Positions 50,547 through 60,934 are shown, numbered from the stretch's first letter. The stretch is DNA of 64,000 nucleotides from Candidatus Sodalis endolongispinus (GCF_018777395.1 NZ_JAFJYC010000002.1:617415-681414); one strand, 5' to 3'. Notes: generated by a model from the letters alone, not told the origin. Program-made: numbers and translations.

Positions 50547-50984
50547 ATGGAATCAACCACCCGTACCATCGCCGCACGAAAACATATCGCGTTGGTGGCG
50601 CACGATCATTGTAAACAATCTCTGCTTAACTGGGTTGAGACCAACAAAGCTCAGCTTTCGGAGCATGTGTTATATGCCACCGGGACCACCGGCAACCTGG
50701 TGCAGCTTAAAACCGGTCTTCCGGTCAACAGCATGCTCAGCGGCCCCATGGGAGGGGATCAGCAGGTTGGCGCTCTGATTTCCGAAGGTAAAATCGATAT
50801 GATGATTTTCTTTTGGGATCCGCTGAATGCGGTTCCACACGACCCCGATGTCAAAGCGCTGCTGCGTTTGGCAACGGTATGGAATATTCCGGTGGCCACC
50901 AACCGTTCCACGGCCGATTTTCTGATAAGCTCGCCGCTTACCCATCAGGACGTGGCAATCGCTATCCCCGATTATCAACGCTAA
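50547..50984 (+). CDS. mgsA: Methylglyoxal synthase, eight residues short
   Basis: Converts dihydroxyacetone phosphate to methylglyoxal, bypassing lower glycolysis. 145 residues, opening [25 protein letters not shown]. Catalytic residues are present: His/Asp of VAHDH, the Asp in [14 protein letters not shown], and His and Asp of [14 protein letters not shown]. The frame ends at TAA 50982-50984 after IPDYQR. The next codons read LAERLPS then TGA (51006), matching the E. coli ending YLADRLK, so a Tyr codon has become a stop and eight residues are lost. The active site is complete, so the enzyme may still work. Confidence 0.92.
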   Translation: MESTTRTIAARKHIALVAHDHCKQSLLNWVETNKAQLSEHVLYATGTTGNLVQLKTGLPVNSMLSGPMGGDQQVGALISEGKIDMMIFFWDPLNAVPHDPDVKALLRLATVWNIPVATNRSTADFLISSPLTHQDVAIAIPDYQR

Positions 50985-51080
50985 CTGGCAGAACGACTGC
51001 CGTCCTGACGGGACGACAGTCGTGGCAAGCGCCCTATACGTACCCGCCGGCGGCGCGTGCCGCGCGGCGAATCGCCCGTG

Positions 51081-53135
51081 TCAGGGTTTTTTTGCCCGCG
51101 GTACACCCTGACTTACCAGTTCCTCAATAAATACCGACGGGTTCGCCTTATCCGTCAAAAGCCATACCTGCTCTTTGGCGCGGGTGAGCGCCACATACAG
51201 CAGGCGACGCTCTTCCGCATCTGGGTAATCTTCCGGATGGGGTAGTAGAGCTTGTTCGATAATGGATTCCCGCGCGGGCGCCGGAAAACCGTCGCTCCCG
51301 TCGTTAACGCCAACAATGATCACATACTCCGCCTGCTGCCCTTTGCTGGCATGAATGGTCATAAAATCAATCTGCAGATGGGGCCAGCGTGTCGCTGCTT
51401 TCGTCAGCAGTGCCGGTCGTAAATGGTGATAACGTGCCAGCACCAAAATGCGCTGCGTCGGCGTGACAAAACCGCTGAGTTTATTCAATAGCGCATCCAG
51501 TTGATCCTCCGGCAGGATCTGCACCGCTTTTTTGCCGCCACGCGTGAGGCTGTTGAGTGGTTTGGCCAGCTGAAACGGATTTTGCTGCACAAAACGGTTG
51601 GCCACTTCGCCAATGCGTTGATTAAACCGATAGGTGGTATCCAACGCCAGCGGTTCGCCGCCGCCAAAATTCTCGCCAAAGGCGGTGGTCAACGTCAGTT
51701 CCGCGCCGCTGAAGCGATAAATCTCCTGCCAATCATCCCCAATGGCAAACAATGCGGTGGCGCTGTTTTGTTGGCACAGCGCCGTGATAAGCATGGCGCG
51801 CTGGGGTGAGATATCCTGGAACTCATCCACCAGGATATGTTTCCACGGGCTCACGAAACGGCCTTTTTGCAAGATATCCACCGCCTGATGGATAAGACCG
51901 TCAAAATCAACCGCGCCCTCTTCTTTCAACGCCTGTTTCCAGGCTTTCAACAACGGCGCCAGCAGCCGGATGCGTTTTTGAAAATGCTCGCGAAGCTCAT
52001 CAGGCGCCGCGTCTATCATCTCGGCCTGGCTGCCGCCATGGGATCGCATCAGCCCGACCCAACGTTCCAGCCGCCCCGCCAGGCGATGAGCCAATTTATC
52101 ATTCTGCCAAAAGTCTCCCTCCGGCACTTCCCAGCCTAATTCCTCGTTGATCCATTGCCGCCACCCTTTGGCCTGCGCCTTTTTTTCGCGACATTGCTGC
52201 CGCCAATGATCAATCAGCAGTTTACGCCGCGCCGTGCCATCGCTTTCAAGCTGGCTAACGGCAGGTGCCTTTTTATTGCCCTGACGGATAATCATCAACG
52301 CCAGCGCGTGAAAGGTGCTTGCCTGAATCGTGTCTACCTCCAGCCGCTGTCGCAGGCGTTCGTCCATTTCCCGCGCTGCCTGGCGGCCGAACGCCAGCAG
52401 CAAAATCTGCTCAGGCGTCGCCAGCTTGCGCCGCAGTAGCCAGCCGGCGCGCGCCACCAGCAGCGAGGTTTTACCGCTACCGGCGCCGGCCAGCACCAGC
52501 AGCGACCGCTCGCCGTTCACCACCGCCCGGCTTTGGGCAAGATTAAGCGGCGAACTTTCCACCGTGTGAAAGAAATCCTCATGCTCTAGCAACATACGCG
52601 CCGTCCATTGCTGATTGCGCGCCTCCACCCGCTGTGCGCCGTCTTGCAACCATTCCTGGCATTGCCGCCAGGGCTCCAGGCAAGCGTCAAACGCCTCGAG
52701 CCGGGCGACGGGCAGAGGTAGCGCGTCGACGGCCTGTTGGATCCCCTCCTGTAGCGCGGCCAAATCTTGCTGTAGCAGCCAGCTATCCTTATCGATAATG
52801 TGCTGTATTTTTGCCACCTGTTCGTTCAACACCCCGGCGGCGATGGCGCTCATCTCCGCGCTCCAGTCCTGCCACGACTGCTGGAGGTGGCGATGGAATC
52901 GCTGCGTTTCATGCCACTCGGTGCCGTGCAGACGCACCACTTTCCCCTCAGGCAATTCAAATTCCAGCTCGCCCCAGACAATGCCGCGGCGGCACTGAAT
53001 GGCCAGGATCTGATTAAACGGGATAAGATAGTGATGCTTATCGCCGCTAACCTCCACGCCGGCGTGCAATAGCCGTACGCGGTTGTAGGGATGCTGCGCC
53101 AGACGTTTGCCGATTGAGGTGGATTTAAGTTCCAT
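51081..53135 (-). CDS. helD: DNA helicase IV
   Basis: Intact 684-residue SF1A (UvrD-like) 3'-5' helicase. ATG 53135 gives MELKSTSIGKRLAQHPYNRVRLL, as in E. coli; 48 upstream in-frame codons are not homologous. Motif I is LLVLAGAGSGKTSLLVARAG, motif II ILVDEFQDISPQR, motif III GDDWQEIYRFSGAE, motif V MTIHASKGQQAEYVI and motif VI RRLLYVALTRAKEQVW. The C terminus ends RAKKP. Divergent from yccF, as in E. coli. Confidence 0.96.
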   Translation of the reverse strand: MELKSTSIGKRLAQHPYNRVRLLHAGVEVSGDKHHYLIPFNQILAIQCRRGIVWGELEFELPEGKVVRLHGTEWHETQRFHRHLQQSWQDWSAEMSAIAAGVLNEQVAKIQHIIDKDSWLLQQDLAALQEGIQQAVDALPLPVARLEAFDACLEPWRQCQEWLQDGAQRVEARNQQWTARMLLEHEDFFHTVESSPLNLAQSRAVVNGERSLLVLAGAGSGKTSLLVARAGWLLRRKLATPEQILLLAFGRQAAREMDERLRQRLEVDTIQASTFHALALMIIRQGNKKAPAVSQLESDGTARRKLLIDHWRQQCREKKAQAKGWRQWINEELGWEVPEGDFWQNDKLAHRLAGRLERWVGLMRSHGGSQAEMIDAAPDELREHFQKRIRLLAPLLKAWKQALKEEGAVDFDGLIHQAVDILQKGRFVSPWKHILVDEFQDISPQRAMLITALCQQNSATALFAIGDDWQEIYRFSGAELTLTTAFGENFGGGEPLALDTTYRFNQRIGEVANRFVQQNPFQLAKPLNSLTRGGKKAVQILPEDQLDALLNKLSGFVTPTQRILVLARYHHLRPALLTKAATRWPHLQIDFMTIHASKGQQAEYVIIVGVNDGSDGFPAPARESIIEQALLPHPEDYPDAEERRLLYVALTRAKEQVWLLTDKANPSVFIEELVSQGVPRAKKP

Positions 53136-53288
53136 AAGCGTGCCAGGATTCCGAGAGGGGATGATGTCTGTCTTTAGTGTACCCGCTTTGAGATGTCGTG
53201 CTCCAGCCAGAAAAACAGAGTAGAATTCACAATAGGGATCAGAGACAATCAGCGCTAACGATTTTTTGCCTATAACCACCAGAGCGCT

Positions 53289-53736
53289 ATGCGAACGCTA
53301 CTCAATATTCTCAATTTTATTTTCGGCGGTTTCTTCACCACCTTAGCCTGGCTGCTGGCGACGTTACTTAGTGTCTTGCTTATCATCAGTTGGCCATTTA
53401 CCCGCGCCTGCTGGGAGATAACCAAATTGTCCTTGGTGACGTTCGGCAACACCGCGCTGCATGTGGATGAACTCTACCCCGAGCGGCGCAGCGGCCTGCT
53501 CAATGCTGGCGGCACGTTGCTTAATGTCTTCTGGTTCCTGGTGTTCGGCTGGTGGCTGTGTCTGTCGCATATCCTGACGGGAATTGCGCAATGCTGCACG
53601 CTGATTTGGCATCCCCCTGGGTATCGCCAATTTTAAACTGGCGCTTATCGCGGTCTGGCCAGTAGGCCGCCGGGTGGTGCCGGTCGAAGAGGCCGACAGG
53701 TTAAGGGCGGATCTGCGCGGCCCGCGTCATGGTTAA
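53289..53736 (+). pseudogene. yccF: YccF inner-membrane protein, +1 frameshift
   Basis: Small two-domain membrane protein (E. coli 148 residues). MRTLLNILNFIFGGFFTTLAW and NAGGTLLNVFWFLVFGWWLCL match well. An extra T near 53604 (ctgatttggcatc for ctgattggcatc) shifts the frame so it stops at 53636. The alternative frame carries the expected GIPLGIANFKLALIAVWPVGRR and ends at TAA 53734-53736. One-base lesion in a T run. Confidence 0.9.
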
Positions 53737-53754
53737 CCGGCGAGAGGACAGGAC

Positions 53755-55884
53755 GTGCTGACATTCGCTCCCGGCGTCCGTCAGTGGGTGTTCGACAGCC
53801 TCTGGCGCGCTAACCTGAAAATCATCATTGCGCTCAGCGGGGCGGCGGCGCTGCCCTGGTGGCTTGGCGCGGTTACGCTGACCATCCCGCTGACCCTCGG
53901 CGTCGTGGCCGCCGCGCTGGCGAGCCTGGATGACAGGCTCAGCGGCCGTTTGCGCAATTTGCTGATTACGCTGGTGAGCTTTTTTATCGCCGCCGTTTCC
54001 ATTGAGATGCTGTTTCCCTACCCGTGGCTGTTTGTTCTCGGCCTTGCCTGTTCGACCTGCGGTTTTATTTTGCTGGGCGCTCTCGGGCAGCGCTATGCCA
54101 CAATCGTCTTTGGCGCCCTGTTGATTGCGGTGTATACCATGCTGGGCACCGCCCTGTACCAAAACTGGTATTTGCAGCCTCTGCTGCTGCTGGCCGGCGC
54201 TATTTGGTACAACGTGCTGACCCTATTGGGCCACTTAATGTTTCCCATCAGTCCACTGCAGGATGACCTGGCGCGCTGCTATCGTTTACTCGCCCACTAC
54301 CTCTCCGCCAAGGCCGGCTGTTTCGATCCCGATAGCGAGGAAAGCGACGACAGCATTCTGATAACGGTGGCCATGGCTAACGGCCAATTGGTGGAGTCGC
54401 TCAACCAGGTAAAAGCCACGTTGCTGACGCGCTTGCGCGGGGATCGCGGCCAGCGTGGCACCCGACGCAGCCTGCACTATTATTTCGTCGCCCAGGATAT
54501 TCACGAGCGGGCCAGTTCGGCACATGCGCGCTATCAGCAACTCCGTGAGGAATTGCGCTTCAGCGATGTGTTGTTCCGCTTTCAGCGTCTGTTGTAAATG
54601 CAGGCCCGCGCCTGCAAAAACCTCGCGCAGTCTATCCTGCTGCGCCGTCGTTATCAGCACGACTCCCGGTTCGAGCAGCTATTTAACCATCTTGACGCCG
54701 CCATCGCCCGCGACGGCACGGGCGCGCCTCTTGCGGCACTCCACCCTTTACTGAGCAATCTGCGGGCGATTGATGCCCAATTGGCTACCATCGAATCCGA
54801 GCAGGCCATCGAGCGGATGCCCGCCGAGGAAAACAATCTGTCGGACGATAAGCTGACCGGCTGGCAAGATATCCTCACCCGCCTGCGGCTGAATCTGACG
54901 CCGGAGTCCGCCATGTTCCGCCACGCGATACGCATGTCGCTGGTGCTGTGCGCCGGCTACGGTTTCATCCGCTTAAGCGGCATGCATTATGGCTATTGGA
55001 TAATGCTGACCAGTCTGTTTGTCTGCCAACCAAACTATCAGGACACCCGGCGGCGTTTGGCGCTGCGCATTGCCGGCACCGTCGCCGGGGTATTGATTGG
55101 CCTGCCGGTGCTGTATTTTGTGCCGTCCACCGAAGGACAATTGGTGCTTATAGTGTTAAGCGGCACGCTGTTTTTTGCCTTTCGCAACAGCCAATATGCT
55201 CAGGCTACCCTGTTTATTAACCTGCTGGTGATGTTGTGTTTCAACCTGCTTGGCCAGGGTTTCGAGGTTGCGGTGCCACGTATGTTCGATACCCTGGTGG
55301 GCTGCGCCATCGCCTGGGCGGCGGTGAGTTTTATCTGGCCCGACTGGCGCTTTCGCCGCCTGCACGCCGTGGTGGAGAAAAGCCTGACCGCCAACTGCCG
55401 CTATCTGGATGCCATATTGGTGCAATATCATCAGGGCAAAGACAACCGGCTCGATTACCGCGTGGCGCGCCGAGACGCTCATAACCGCGATGCGGAATTG
55501 GCGTCGGTGGTGTCGAATATGTCCGCTGAACGCCGCGCGGGCGGAGAGATGATGGATAACGCCTTCCGCCTGCTGTGCCTGAGCCATACTTTCCTCAGTT
55601 ACATCTCCACCCTGGGCGCGCACCGAGGGCTTATTGCCAACCCGGCGGTGCTGAACGTCCTCAATGACGCCACCTGCTATGTAGACGATGCCCTGCATCA
55701 CCAGAACGGCGACGCTTTCCAGTTGCGTCTCGGCCAGGAGCGTGACCGCCTGCTTACCCGTATTACGCAGTTAGGAACGGAAACCGGCGCCCAAGAACAA
55801 CTGGTAATACAGCAGGTGGGCCTGTTGTTGGCGCTGCTCCCTGAATTGATCGGCCGTCGCCGGCAGATAGCGCAGCTCAGCTAA
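53755..55884 (+). pseudogene. yccS: YccS FUSC-family inner-membrane protein, one nonsense codon
   Basis: About 710 codons with two FUSC membrane blocks, as in E. coli YccS (transport role presumed). GTG 53755 begins MLTFAPGVRQWVFDSLWRAN. After VLFRFQRLL a TAA at 54595-54597 stands where E. coli has a Ser or Gln codon ahead of MQGQAC, so TCA or CAA to TAA. The frame resumes MQARACKNLAQSILLRRRYQ and runs cleanly to 55884 (FIRLSGMHYGYWIMLTSLFV, ALLPELIGRRRQIAQLS). The two open halves might be misread as separate genes. Confidence 0.92.
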
Positions 55885-55896
55885 CCCACGGCCAAC

Positions 55897-56502
55897 TTAC
55901 CGACAGGCATGGCGGCGATGCCACTCCATCAGTTCGTTACGCAAACATTGGGGTAGCGTCGCCAGATGACGCCCCGCTAGCGCCCCTTCAAGGGCAAACA
56001 ACACCTTCACGCTGAGGTCTTGCTTGATATTGCGCAATTTTAGATAGCTATCTTTGGCGCCATGGTTGCGCAACGCGTCCACATTCTGAATACCGGCTTT
56101 CCACAGCAGCCGCTCAATACCCTGCCCGATGTTGGGCAAATCCTTCAGACTTTGGTGACTGGCCCGCACCTGCCGTTCACGGCAGGCCTCCTCAAGCGCT
56201 TGCCTCCCCAGCGTTATTAGCGCTGCCGGCGCATCCCACAGGGTTTCTGATACATGATAATAGTTCAGCGATACCGGGATGCCGCGCTTGGTATAGATGA
56301 GTTTGCGCATGCCTAGTTCACGATAGCGGTATTCGTTGCCGCGGATGCCGCGCAGCCAGCACTCCCCTTCAAGGATCAGCGCGAACATCACACCGTCAGC
56401 CACCACGCTGTAGCCGCCAAATTGTGAACGGGTTTTAATCTCCCCCAATGGCGAGAACAGCGTTCTCGTTTGTTGAATACGTAACTTATAGTTGGCGTCC
56501 AT
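55897..56502 (-). CDS. tfoX: Competence/CRP co-regulator Sxy (TfoX)
   Basis: Intact protein of about 201 residues that helps CRP activate competence-type (CRP-S) promoters. ATG 56502 gives MDANYKLRIQQTRTLFSPLG; 19 upstream codons are non-homologous. The TfoX N-terminal domain (KTRSQFGGYSVVADGVMFAL ... VSLNYYHVSETLWDAP) and C-terminal domain (LKDLPNIGQGIERLLWKAGI, LRNHGAKDSYLKLRNIKQD) are both present. The nearby comEC, a competence gene, is reduced to a stub. Position between yccS and sulA as in E. coli. Confidence 0.93.
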   Translation of the reverse strand: MDANYKLRIQQTRTLFSPLGEIKTRSQFGGYSVVADGVMFALILEGECWLRGIRGNEYRYRELGMRKLIYTKRGIPVSLNYYHVSETLWDAPAALITLGRQALEEACRERQVRASHQSLKDLPNIGQGIERLLWKAGIQNVDALRNHGAKDSYLKLRNIKQDLSVKVLFALEGALAGRHLATLPQCLRNELMEWHRRHACR

Positions 56503-56659
56503 GCGTTTATCCTGTCGTACCTGACATTGCGTGGCGCGATTACGCGACCGCCGCATCACGTCCCGCAGGCTATCAACTTAATTCGCGCAACTTAAATACC
56601 GATTCACGGATCTGCGACGCTGATTGAATTTTTGGGTTGATTTTAACGCACATCCCGGA

Positions 56660-56679
56660 TACTGTGTATTTATACAGTA
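56660..56679 (+). promoter_or_regulatory. LexA (SOS) box upstream of sulA
   Basis: TACTGTGTATTTATACAGTA fits the LexA consensus TACTGT(N8)ACAGTA perfectly at both half-sites. It lies 20 bases before the sulA start codon, so LexA would block the promoter or early transcript. Confidence 0.95.
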
Positions 56680-56698
56680 ATGAAGGGGCGGACATCCA

Positions 56699-57205
56699 AT
56701 GCAAACTCATCCTTATGCCACACCCGTTACCGGCGCACGCCGCCGTCATGCCGCACAGTCTAAAAGCGCAAATGCGCCTCTGGCGCAGGGGGGGATCAGC
56801 GAAGTGGTTTATATCGAAGATCAGCCAGTGGTTGGGCATATTCTGCTGCCGCTGCTGCGTCATCTGGGTTTGCAATCGCGGTGGCTGCTGTGGCTGACAT
56901 CGTCGCGGCGGCTAAGCCGCCCCTGGCTGGCGCAGTCGGGCCTGCCGTTACAAAAGGTGGTGCAGTTGCGCCAGCCGTCAGCATTCGATACCGTCGCGGC
57001 AATGGAAAAGGCATTGCTTACCGGCAATTTCAGCGTCATTCTGGGCTGGTTTCCCGCGGAGCTGTCGGAAACGGACAAGCGCCGTTTACAGAATGCTGCT
57101 CAGCAGGGTGGTACATTCGGCTTCATAATGTATCCGCAAAACGGCACGAATCCACAATCTGGGCAATTTTCAGGGTTAAAAATTCATTCAACTTTGTATC
57201 ATTAA
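56699..57205 (+). CDS. sulA: SOS cell-division inhibitor SulA
   Basis: Intact 168-residue FtsZ inhibitor. It keeps the central block [35 protein letters not shown] and [23 protein letters not shown], then [22 protein letters not shown] and the C-terminal Lon-recognition-like tail ending HSTLYH. A perfect LexA box controls it. Its conservation beside many dead neighbours suggests the DNA-damage checkpoint is still used. Confidence 0.95.
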   Translation: MQTHPYATPVTGARRRHAAQSKSANAPLAQGGISEVVYIEDQPVVGHILLPLLRHLGLQSRWLLWLTSSRRLSRPWLAQSGLPLQKVVQLRQPSAFDTVAAMEKALLTGNFSVILGWFPAELSETDKRRLQNAAQQGGTFGFIMYPQNGTNPQSGQFSGLKIHSTLYH

Positions 57206-57549
57206 GTAAAATTAGGATTATTCTCAGGTCGTCGGCCCGAATGATCGCCTCCAAAACGGGATAAATCTAGTGAATATGCGGCTCCATACCCGATTTCTTT
57301 TCCATCGCCAGCGTTTTTTTTAGCCGGTTTTACCCCTCGGCGAGGCCATGAAACGCTGTTTTTTATTAGCGGCTTACTACATCTTACTTGTAAGTTTCCT
57401 ACTTCGTTGTAGACTTCAATTCGCCGGGGTTGCTCTATAACGCTATTTTAATGGCGATGCACAGAGCCTGAGTACGAACACCGGCAATGGATTTCTTAAA
57501 TTAGCTTTAAAAGCTCATTGCCTATTTGGATGATAACGAGGCGCAAACA
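57206..57549 (+). other. sulA-ompA gap and long ompA leader
   Basis: 344 bases with no gene, AT-richer than its surroundings, presumably holding the strong ompA promoter and a long untranslated leader as in E. coli. Confidence 0.5.
57525..57549 (+). promoter_or_regulatory. ompA ribosome-binding region, likely MicA target
   Basis: The bases just before the ompA start, including TTTGGATGATAACGAGGCGC, match my memory of the E. coli leader end, where the small RNA MicA pairs over the Shine-Dalgarno. Presence of micA itself cannot be checked in this window. Confidence 0.55.
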
Positions 57550-58623
57550 ATGAAAAAGACAGCTATCGCACTTGCAGTGGCACTGGCAGGTTTCGCAACC
57601 GTAGCGCAAGCCGCTCCGAAAGACGACACCTGGTACACCGGAGGCAAACTGGGCTGGTCCCAGTACCACGACACCGGTTTCTACGGTAACGGTTTCGACA
57701 ACCGTATCGGCAACGGTCCTACCCGAGATGACCAGTTGGGCGCGGGTGCTTTCGTTGGCTATCAGGCGAACCCTTACCTGGGCTTCGAGCTGGGCTACGA
57801 TTGGCTGGGCCGTATGGCATACAAAGGCAGCGTGAACAACGGTGCTTTTAAAGCGCAGGGCGTTTCCCTGGCCGCCAAGCTGAGCTACCCGCTGACCGAC
57901 GACCTGGACATATACACCCGTCTGGGCGGTATGGTATGGCGTGCTGATTCCAAAGCCGCTTATAACAACGGTAACGTCGTTAATGGTGGCCGCAGAAGCG
58001 AACACGACACTGGGGTTTCCCCGCTGTCCGCTGTGGGTCTGGAATATGCCTGGACCAAAAACTGGGCTACCCGTTTGGACTACCAGTGGGTTAACAACAT
58101 CGGTGACGCCGGTACCGTGGGTGCCCGTCCTGATAACTCCCTGCTGAGCGTCGGCGTTTCTTATCGCTTTGGCCAGGATGACGTCGCTGCCCCTGCTCCG
58201 GCTCCGGTTGTTCAGACCAAACGCTTCACCCTGAAGTCTGACGTCCTGTTCAACTTCGACAAATCCACGCTGAAACTGGAAGGTCAGCAGGCGCTGGATC
58301 AGCTTTACTCCCAGCTGAGCTCGATGGATCCGAAAGACGGTTCTGTCGTCGTTCTGGGCTATACCGACCGTATCGGTACCGAGCAGTACAACCAGAAACT
58401 GTCGCAAGAACGTGCGCAGAGCGTCGTAAGCTACCTGGTTTCCAAAGGTATTCCTTCTGACAAGATTTCCGCACGCGGTATGGGTAAATCCAACCCGGTT
58501 ACTGGCAATACCTGTAACAGCGTGAAAGGTCGTGCTGCTGTCATCAGCTGCCTGGCCCCGGATCGTCGCGTAGAGATCGAAGTGAAAGGCATCAAAGACG
58601 TGGTCACTCAGCCCCAGGCTTAA
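57550..58623 (+). CDS. ompA: Outer-membrane protein A
   Basis: Intact protein of about 357 residues. Signal peptide [21 protein letters not shown], then an eight-stranded barrel ([20 protein letters not shown] ... [12 protein letters not shown]), a Pro-Ala hinge (APAPAPVVQ), and the OmpA C-terminal peptidoglycan-binding domain with [29 protein letters not shown] (Asp and Arg contacts) and the disulfide pair [17 protein letters not shown]. Surface loop 1 (between GFY and QLGAGAF) is longer than in E. coli by about six residues. ATG 57550 follows ACGAGG. Codon use is strongly biased, as expected for an abundant protein. Confidence 0.98.
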   Translation: MKKTAIALAVALAGFATVAQAAPKDDTWYTGGKLGWSQYHDTGFYGNGFDNRIGNGPTRDDQLGAGAFVGYQANPYLGFELGYDWLGRMAYKGSVNNGAFKAQGVSLAAKLSYPLTDDLDIYTRLGGMVWRADSKAAYNNGNVVNGGRRSEHDTGVSPLSAVGLEYAWTKNWATRLDYQWVNNIGDAGTVGARPDNSLLSVGVSYRFGQDDVAAPAPAPVVQTKRFTLKSDVLFNFDKSTLKLEGQQALDQLYSQLSSMDPKDGSVVVLGYTDRIGTEQYNQKLSQERAQSVVSYLVSKGIPSDKISARGMGKSNPVTGNTCNSVKGRAAVISCLAPDRRVEIEVKGIKDVVTQPQA

Positions 58624-58638
58624 GTTATCATGATGGAA

Positions 58639-58664
58639 AAACCCCGCTTTGGCGGGGTTTTTTT
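58639..58664 (+). terminator. ompA: Rho-independent terminator of ompA
   Basis: AACCCCGC-TTTG-GCGGGGTT followed by a T-run, 16 bases after the stop codon. Confidence 0.95.
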
Positions 58665-59237
58665 ATGCCTGCCGGGAAAAGCTTGCCATTGGGTAGCTTA
58701 GGCAGCTCTGGCAGCTTGTACAGCTCAGGCTGGCTATTCTTACGACACTGCCCGTTAATGTACCATGGCGAGGTGGCAGCTACCCTGCATGAGCCGCGCC
58801 CGGCGCCACCCGATCCACTCACCCCCTCGTTAGCGTCTTTACCTAGGGCTACCTTTGCGCAGCGCGCACATGGACACCTGTTCAACCCAATCGAAGGGGG
58901 CAAAGCGCGTGGAAGCCGTTATGCTTACAAACTTCTTGGCGCTCCCCTTTTCTCTGCACGTAATACACCGCAAGGAGTAGCCATTCAAAATGGTTGCTCG
59001 TCAGCCTAAAATTTCATTACACCGCTGGCTCCTGATTGAGCAAGAAAGGGATAAGAGCAATCTAGCCGATTGCGTACTGACCATGTGATACACTGCCGCA
59101 CTGAAGCTGTAGGCATAAGGCAGAGCGTGCAGAGCGGATAATAATCCCCCGTAACAGCCCAAGCCTAAATGGCCTCCCCTCGCCCCGCTATTGCTAATCT
59201 CTTCTAAAGCAGCGCTGTATTGAACTCGCACCCACGT
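58665..59237. other. Unassigned DNA between ompA and IS copy C
   Basis: About 570 bases with open frames on both strands but no recognisable protein. In E. coli matP would be expected beside ompA and is not here. The segment may be rearranged DNA left by IS-mediated recombination. Confidence 0.45.
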
Positions 59238-59301
59238 TGATTTATCCCCCTGAAACACCAGACAGTAGCTGTATATCCAGATAAGAGATAGGCTTGAATA
59301 T

Positions 59302-59688
59302 ATGTCTAACACTAACGCCAATTTTGATATGACCGGGATCCTGTTAGGTCAAGAAGTCCGTAAACGTAAAACTCCTCAGGAAAAAATGGCCATTATTCAG
59401 CAGAGGATGGAGCCCGGCATGAATGTCTCCCATCTCGCACGACTGCACGGTATCCAGCCCAGCCTGCTGTTTAAGTGGAAAAAGCAATATCAGGAAGGCA
59501 GCCTCACTGCCGGGGAGGACGTTGTTCCTGCCTCTGAGCTTGCAGCTGCATTGAAGCAGGTCCGGGAGCTCCAGCGCCTTCTGGGTAAGAAGACGATGGA
59601 GGTTGAGATCCTAAAAGAAGCCGTGGAGTACGGCCAGTCACGAAAATGGATAGCGCACGCGCCCTTGTTGCCAAAGGCCGGGGAATAG
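59302..59688 (+). CDS. IS orfA, helix-turn-helix protein (copy C)
   Basis: 128 residues, OrfA of the IS3 family (IS2 group), with the HTH at [19 protein letters not shown] and a leucine-repeat helix. Taken with copy B as the likely unaltered form (no VAA insertion). Confidence 0.9.
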   Translation: MSNTNANFDMTGILLGQEVRKRKTPQEKMAIIQQRMEPGMNVSHLARLHGIQPSLLFKWKKQYQEGSLTAGEDVVPASELAAALKQVRELQRLLGKKTMEVEILKEAVEYGQSRKWIAHAPLLPKAGE

Positions 59689-60527
59689 CACAGGTCAGCC
59701 GCGCCATGAGCGTGTCGCGTGCGCCGCTGTCACTGCGGATTAAGCGTTCTGCCGACTGGCAGGACAGGCGCTGTAACCGGCGTAATGACGAAGCAGACGC
59801 TGAAATACTGTCGGACATCCTCGACATCATCAGCGATATGCCCAGCTACGGCTATCGGCGGGTGTGGGGCATCCTGCGTAAACAACGTCGCGCAGAGGGA
59901 CTGCCGCCGGTAAATGCGAAACGACTTTACAGGATCATGTGTGAGCATAACCTGCTGTTATTACATTGAAAACCAGAGCGGCCGAGGCGTGAGCATAAGG
60001 GCAGGATCGCGGTGGCAGAAAGCGATATGCGCTGGTGTTCAGATGGCTTCGAGTTCGGCTGCGACAACGGTGAAAAACTGCGGGTCACGTTCGCACTGGA
60101 CTGCTGCGACAGAGAGGCCATAGACTGGGCTGCGAGCACTGTAGGCTACGACAGTTCGACCGTGCAGGATGTGATGCTGAGGTCGGTAGAAAAGCGCTTC
60201 GGCGACAGGTTACCCGATACAGCGGTGCAGTGGTTGACGGACAACGGTTCAGCGTATACCGCGCATGAAACGCAGAGGTTCGCCAGAGAACTGGATCTGG
60301 AGCCCTGCACAACAGCGGTGAGCAGCCCGCAGAGCAATGGCATGGCCGAACGGTTCGTGAAGACGATGAAGGAAGACTATATCGAGTTCATGCCAAAACC
60401 GGATGCGAGAACAGCCCTGCGAAACCTTGCAGCAGCGTTCACGCATTACAATGAAAACCATCCGCACAGCGCGCTGGGATATCACTCTCCGAGAGAATAC
60501 CGGCGGCAGCGGGCTTCGTTAACTTAA
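59646..60527 (+). pseudogene. IS orfB, DDE transposase split by TGA (copy C)
   Basis: First part 59646-59969 ends LLLLH then TGA. The frame resumes at once ([19 protein letters not shown]) and runs to 60527 with the full D-D-E triad. Has GILRKQRR where copies A and B read GILCKQRR. In IS2 the same position reads through (LLLERKPAVPPSKRAHTGR). Confidence 0.88.
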
Positions 60528-60564
60528 GATACAAAAGCTGTACGGAGATGGCGGGGCAAGATCA

Positions 60565-60934
60565 GCTGCTCACCGGCGACATTGAAGCGCAGACGGAACG
60601 GGCGTTGTTGCGTTTGGATAGGCGCGCGTTGCGCGCCGATGTCCTGCAAGTACCCCATCACGGCAGTAAAACGTCCTCCACCGGCGCATTTTTGCGGGCG
60701 GTACGCCCGCAGGTGGCGTTAGCCTCAGCGGGCCGCTACAGTCCATGGCGTCTGCCGGCGGAGGCTGTGGTGCAGCGCTACCAGCGTCTGGGCATTCGCT
60801 GGCGCGATACCGCAGTCAGCGGTCAGCTGAGCGTGCGCTTTTATCCGCACAGGTATGACGTTTTGGCCTATCGGGGTCAAATTTCCCGTCGATGGTATCA
60901 TCAGTGGTTTGGCGTCGCCGCGCTAAATAGGTAG
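60565..60934 (+). pseudogene. comEC: comEC 3' stub
   Basis: About 120 C-terminal residues of the ComEC/Rec2 DNA-uptake channel: the end of its metallo-beta-lactamase-like domain with LLTGDIEAQTE, VLQVPHHGSKTSSTGAF and VALASAGRYSPWRLPAEAV. Everything upstream (the competence membrane domain) has been replaced by the IS. It lies just before msbA, the E. coli arrangement (ycaI-msbA-lpxK). Confidence 0.9.

Larger units (their letters stand above)
59238..60564 (+). mobile_element. IS3-family (IS2-group) insertion sequence, copy C
   Basis: 1327 bp, opposite in orientation to copies A and B. Begins TGATTTATCCCC and ends GGGGCAAGATCA. Flanks (cacgt and gctgc) differ, so there is no target duplication. 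It separates the ompA side from the 3' stub of comEC, genes that are tens of kilobases apart in E. coli, so it marks a rearrangement. Confidence 0.94.

Noticed and set aside
53755..55884. Two separate adjacent genes (53755-54597 and 54598-55884)
   Set aside because: They are in one frame separated by a single stop and together match full-length YccS.
59001..59237. Gene reading out of IS copy C into the ompA side
   Set aside because: The frame gets its start codon from inside the IS and the outside part matches nothing; most likely chance.
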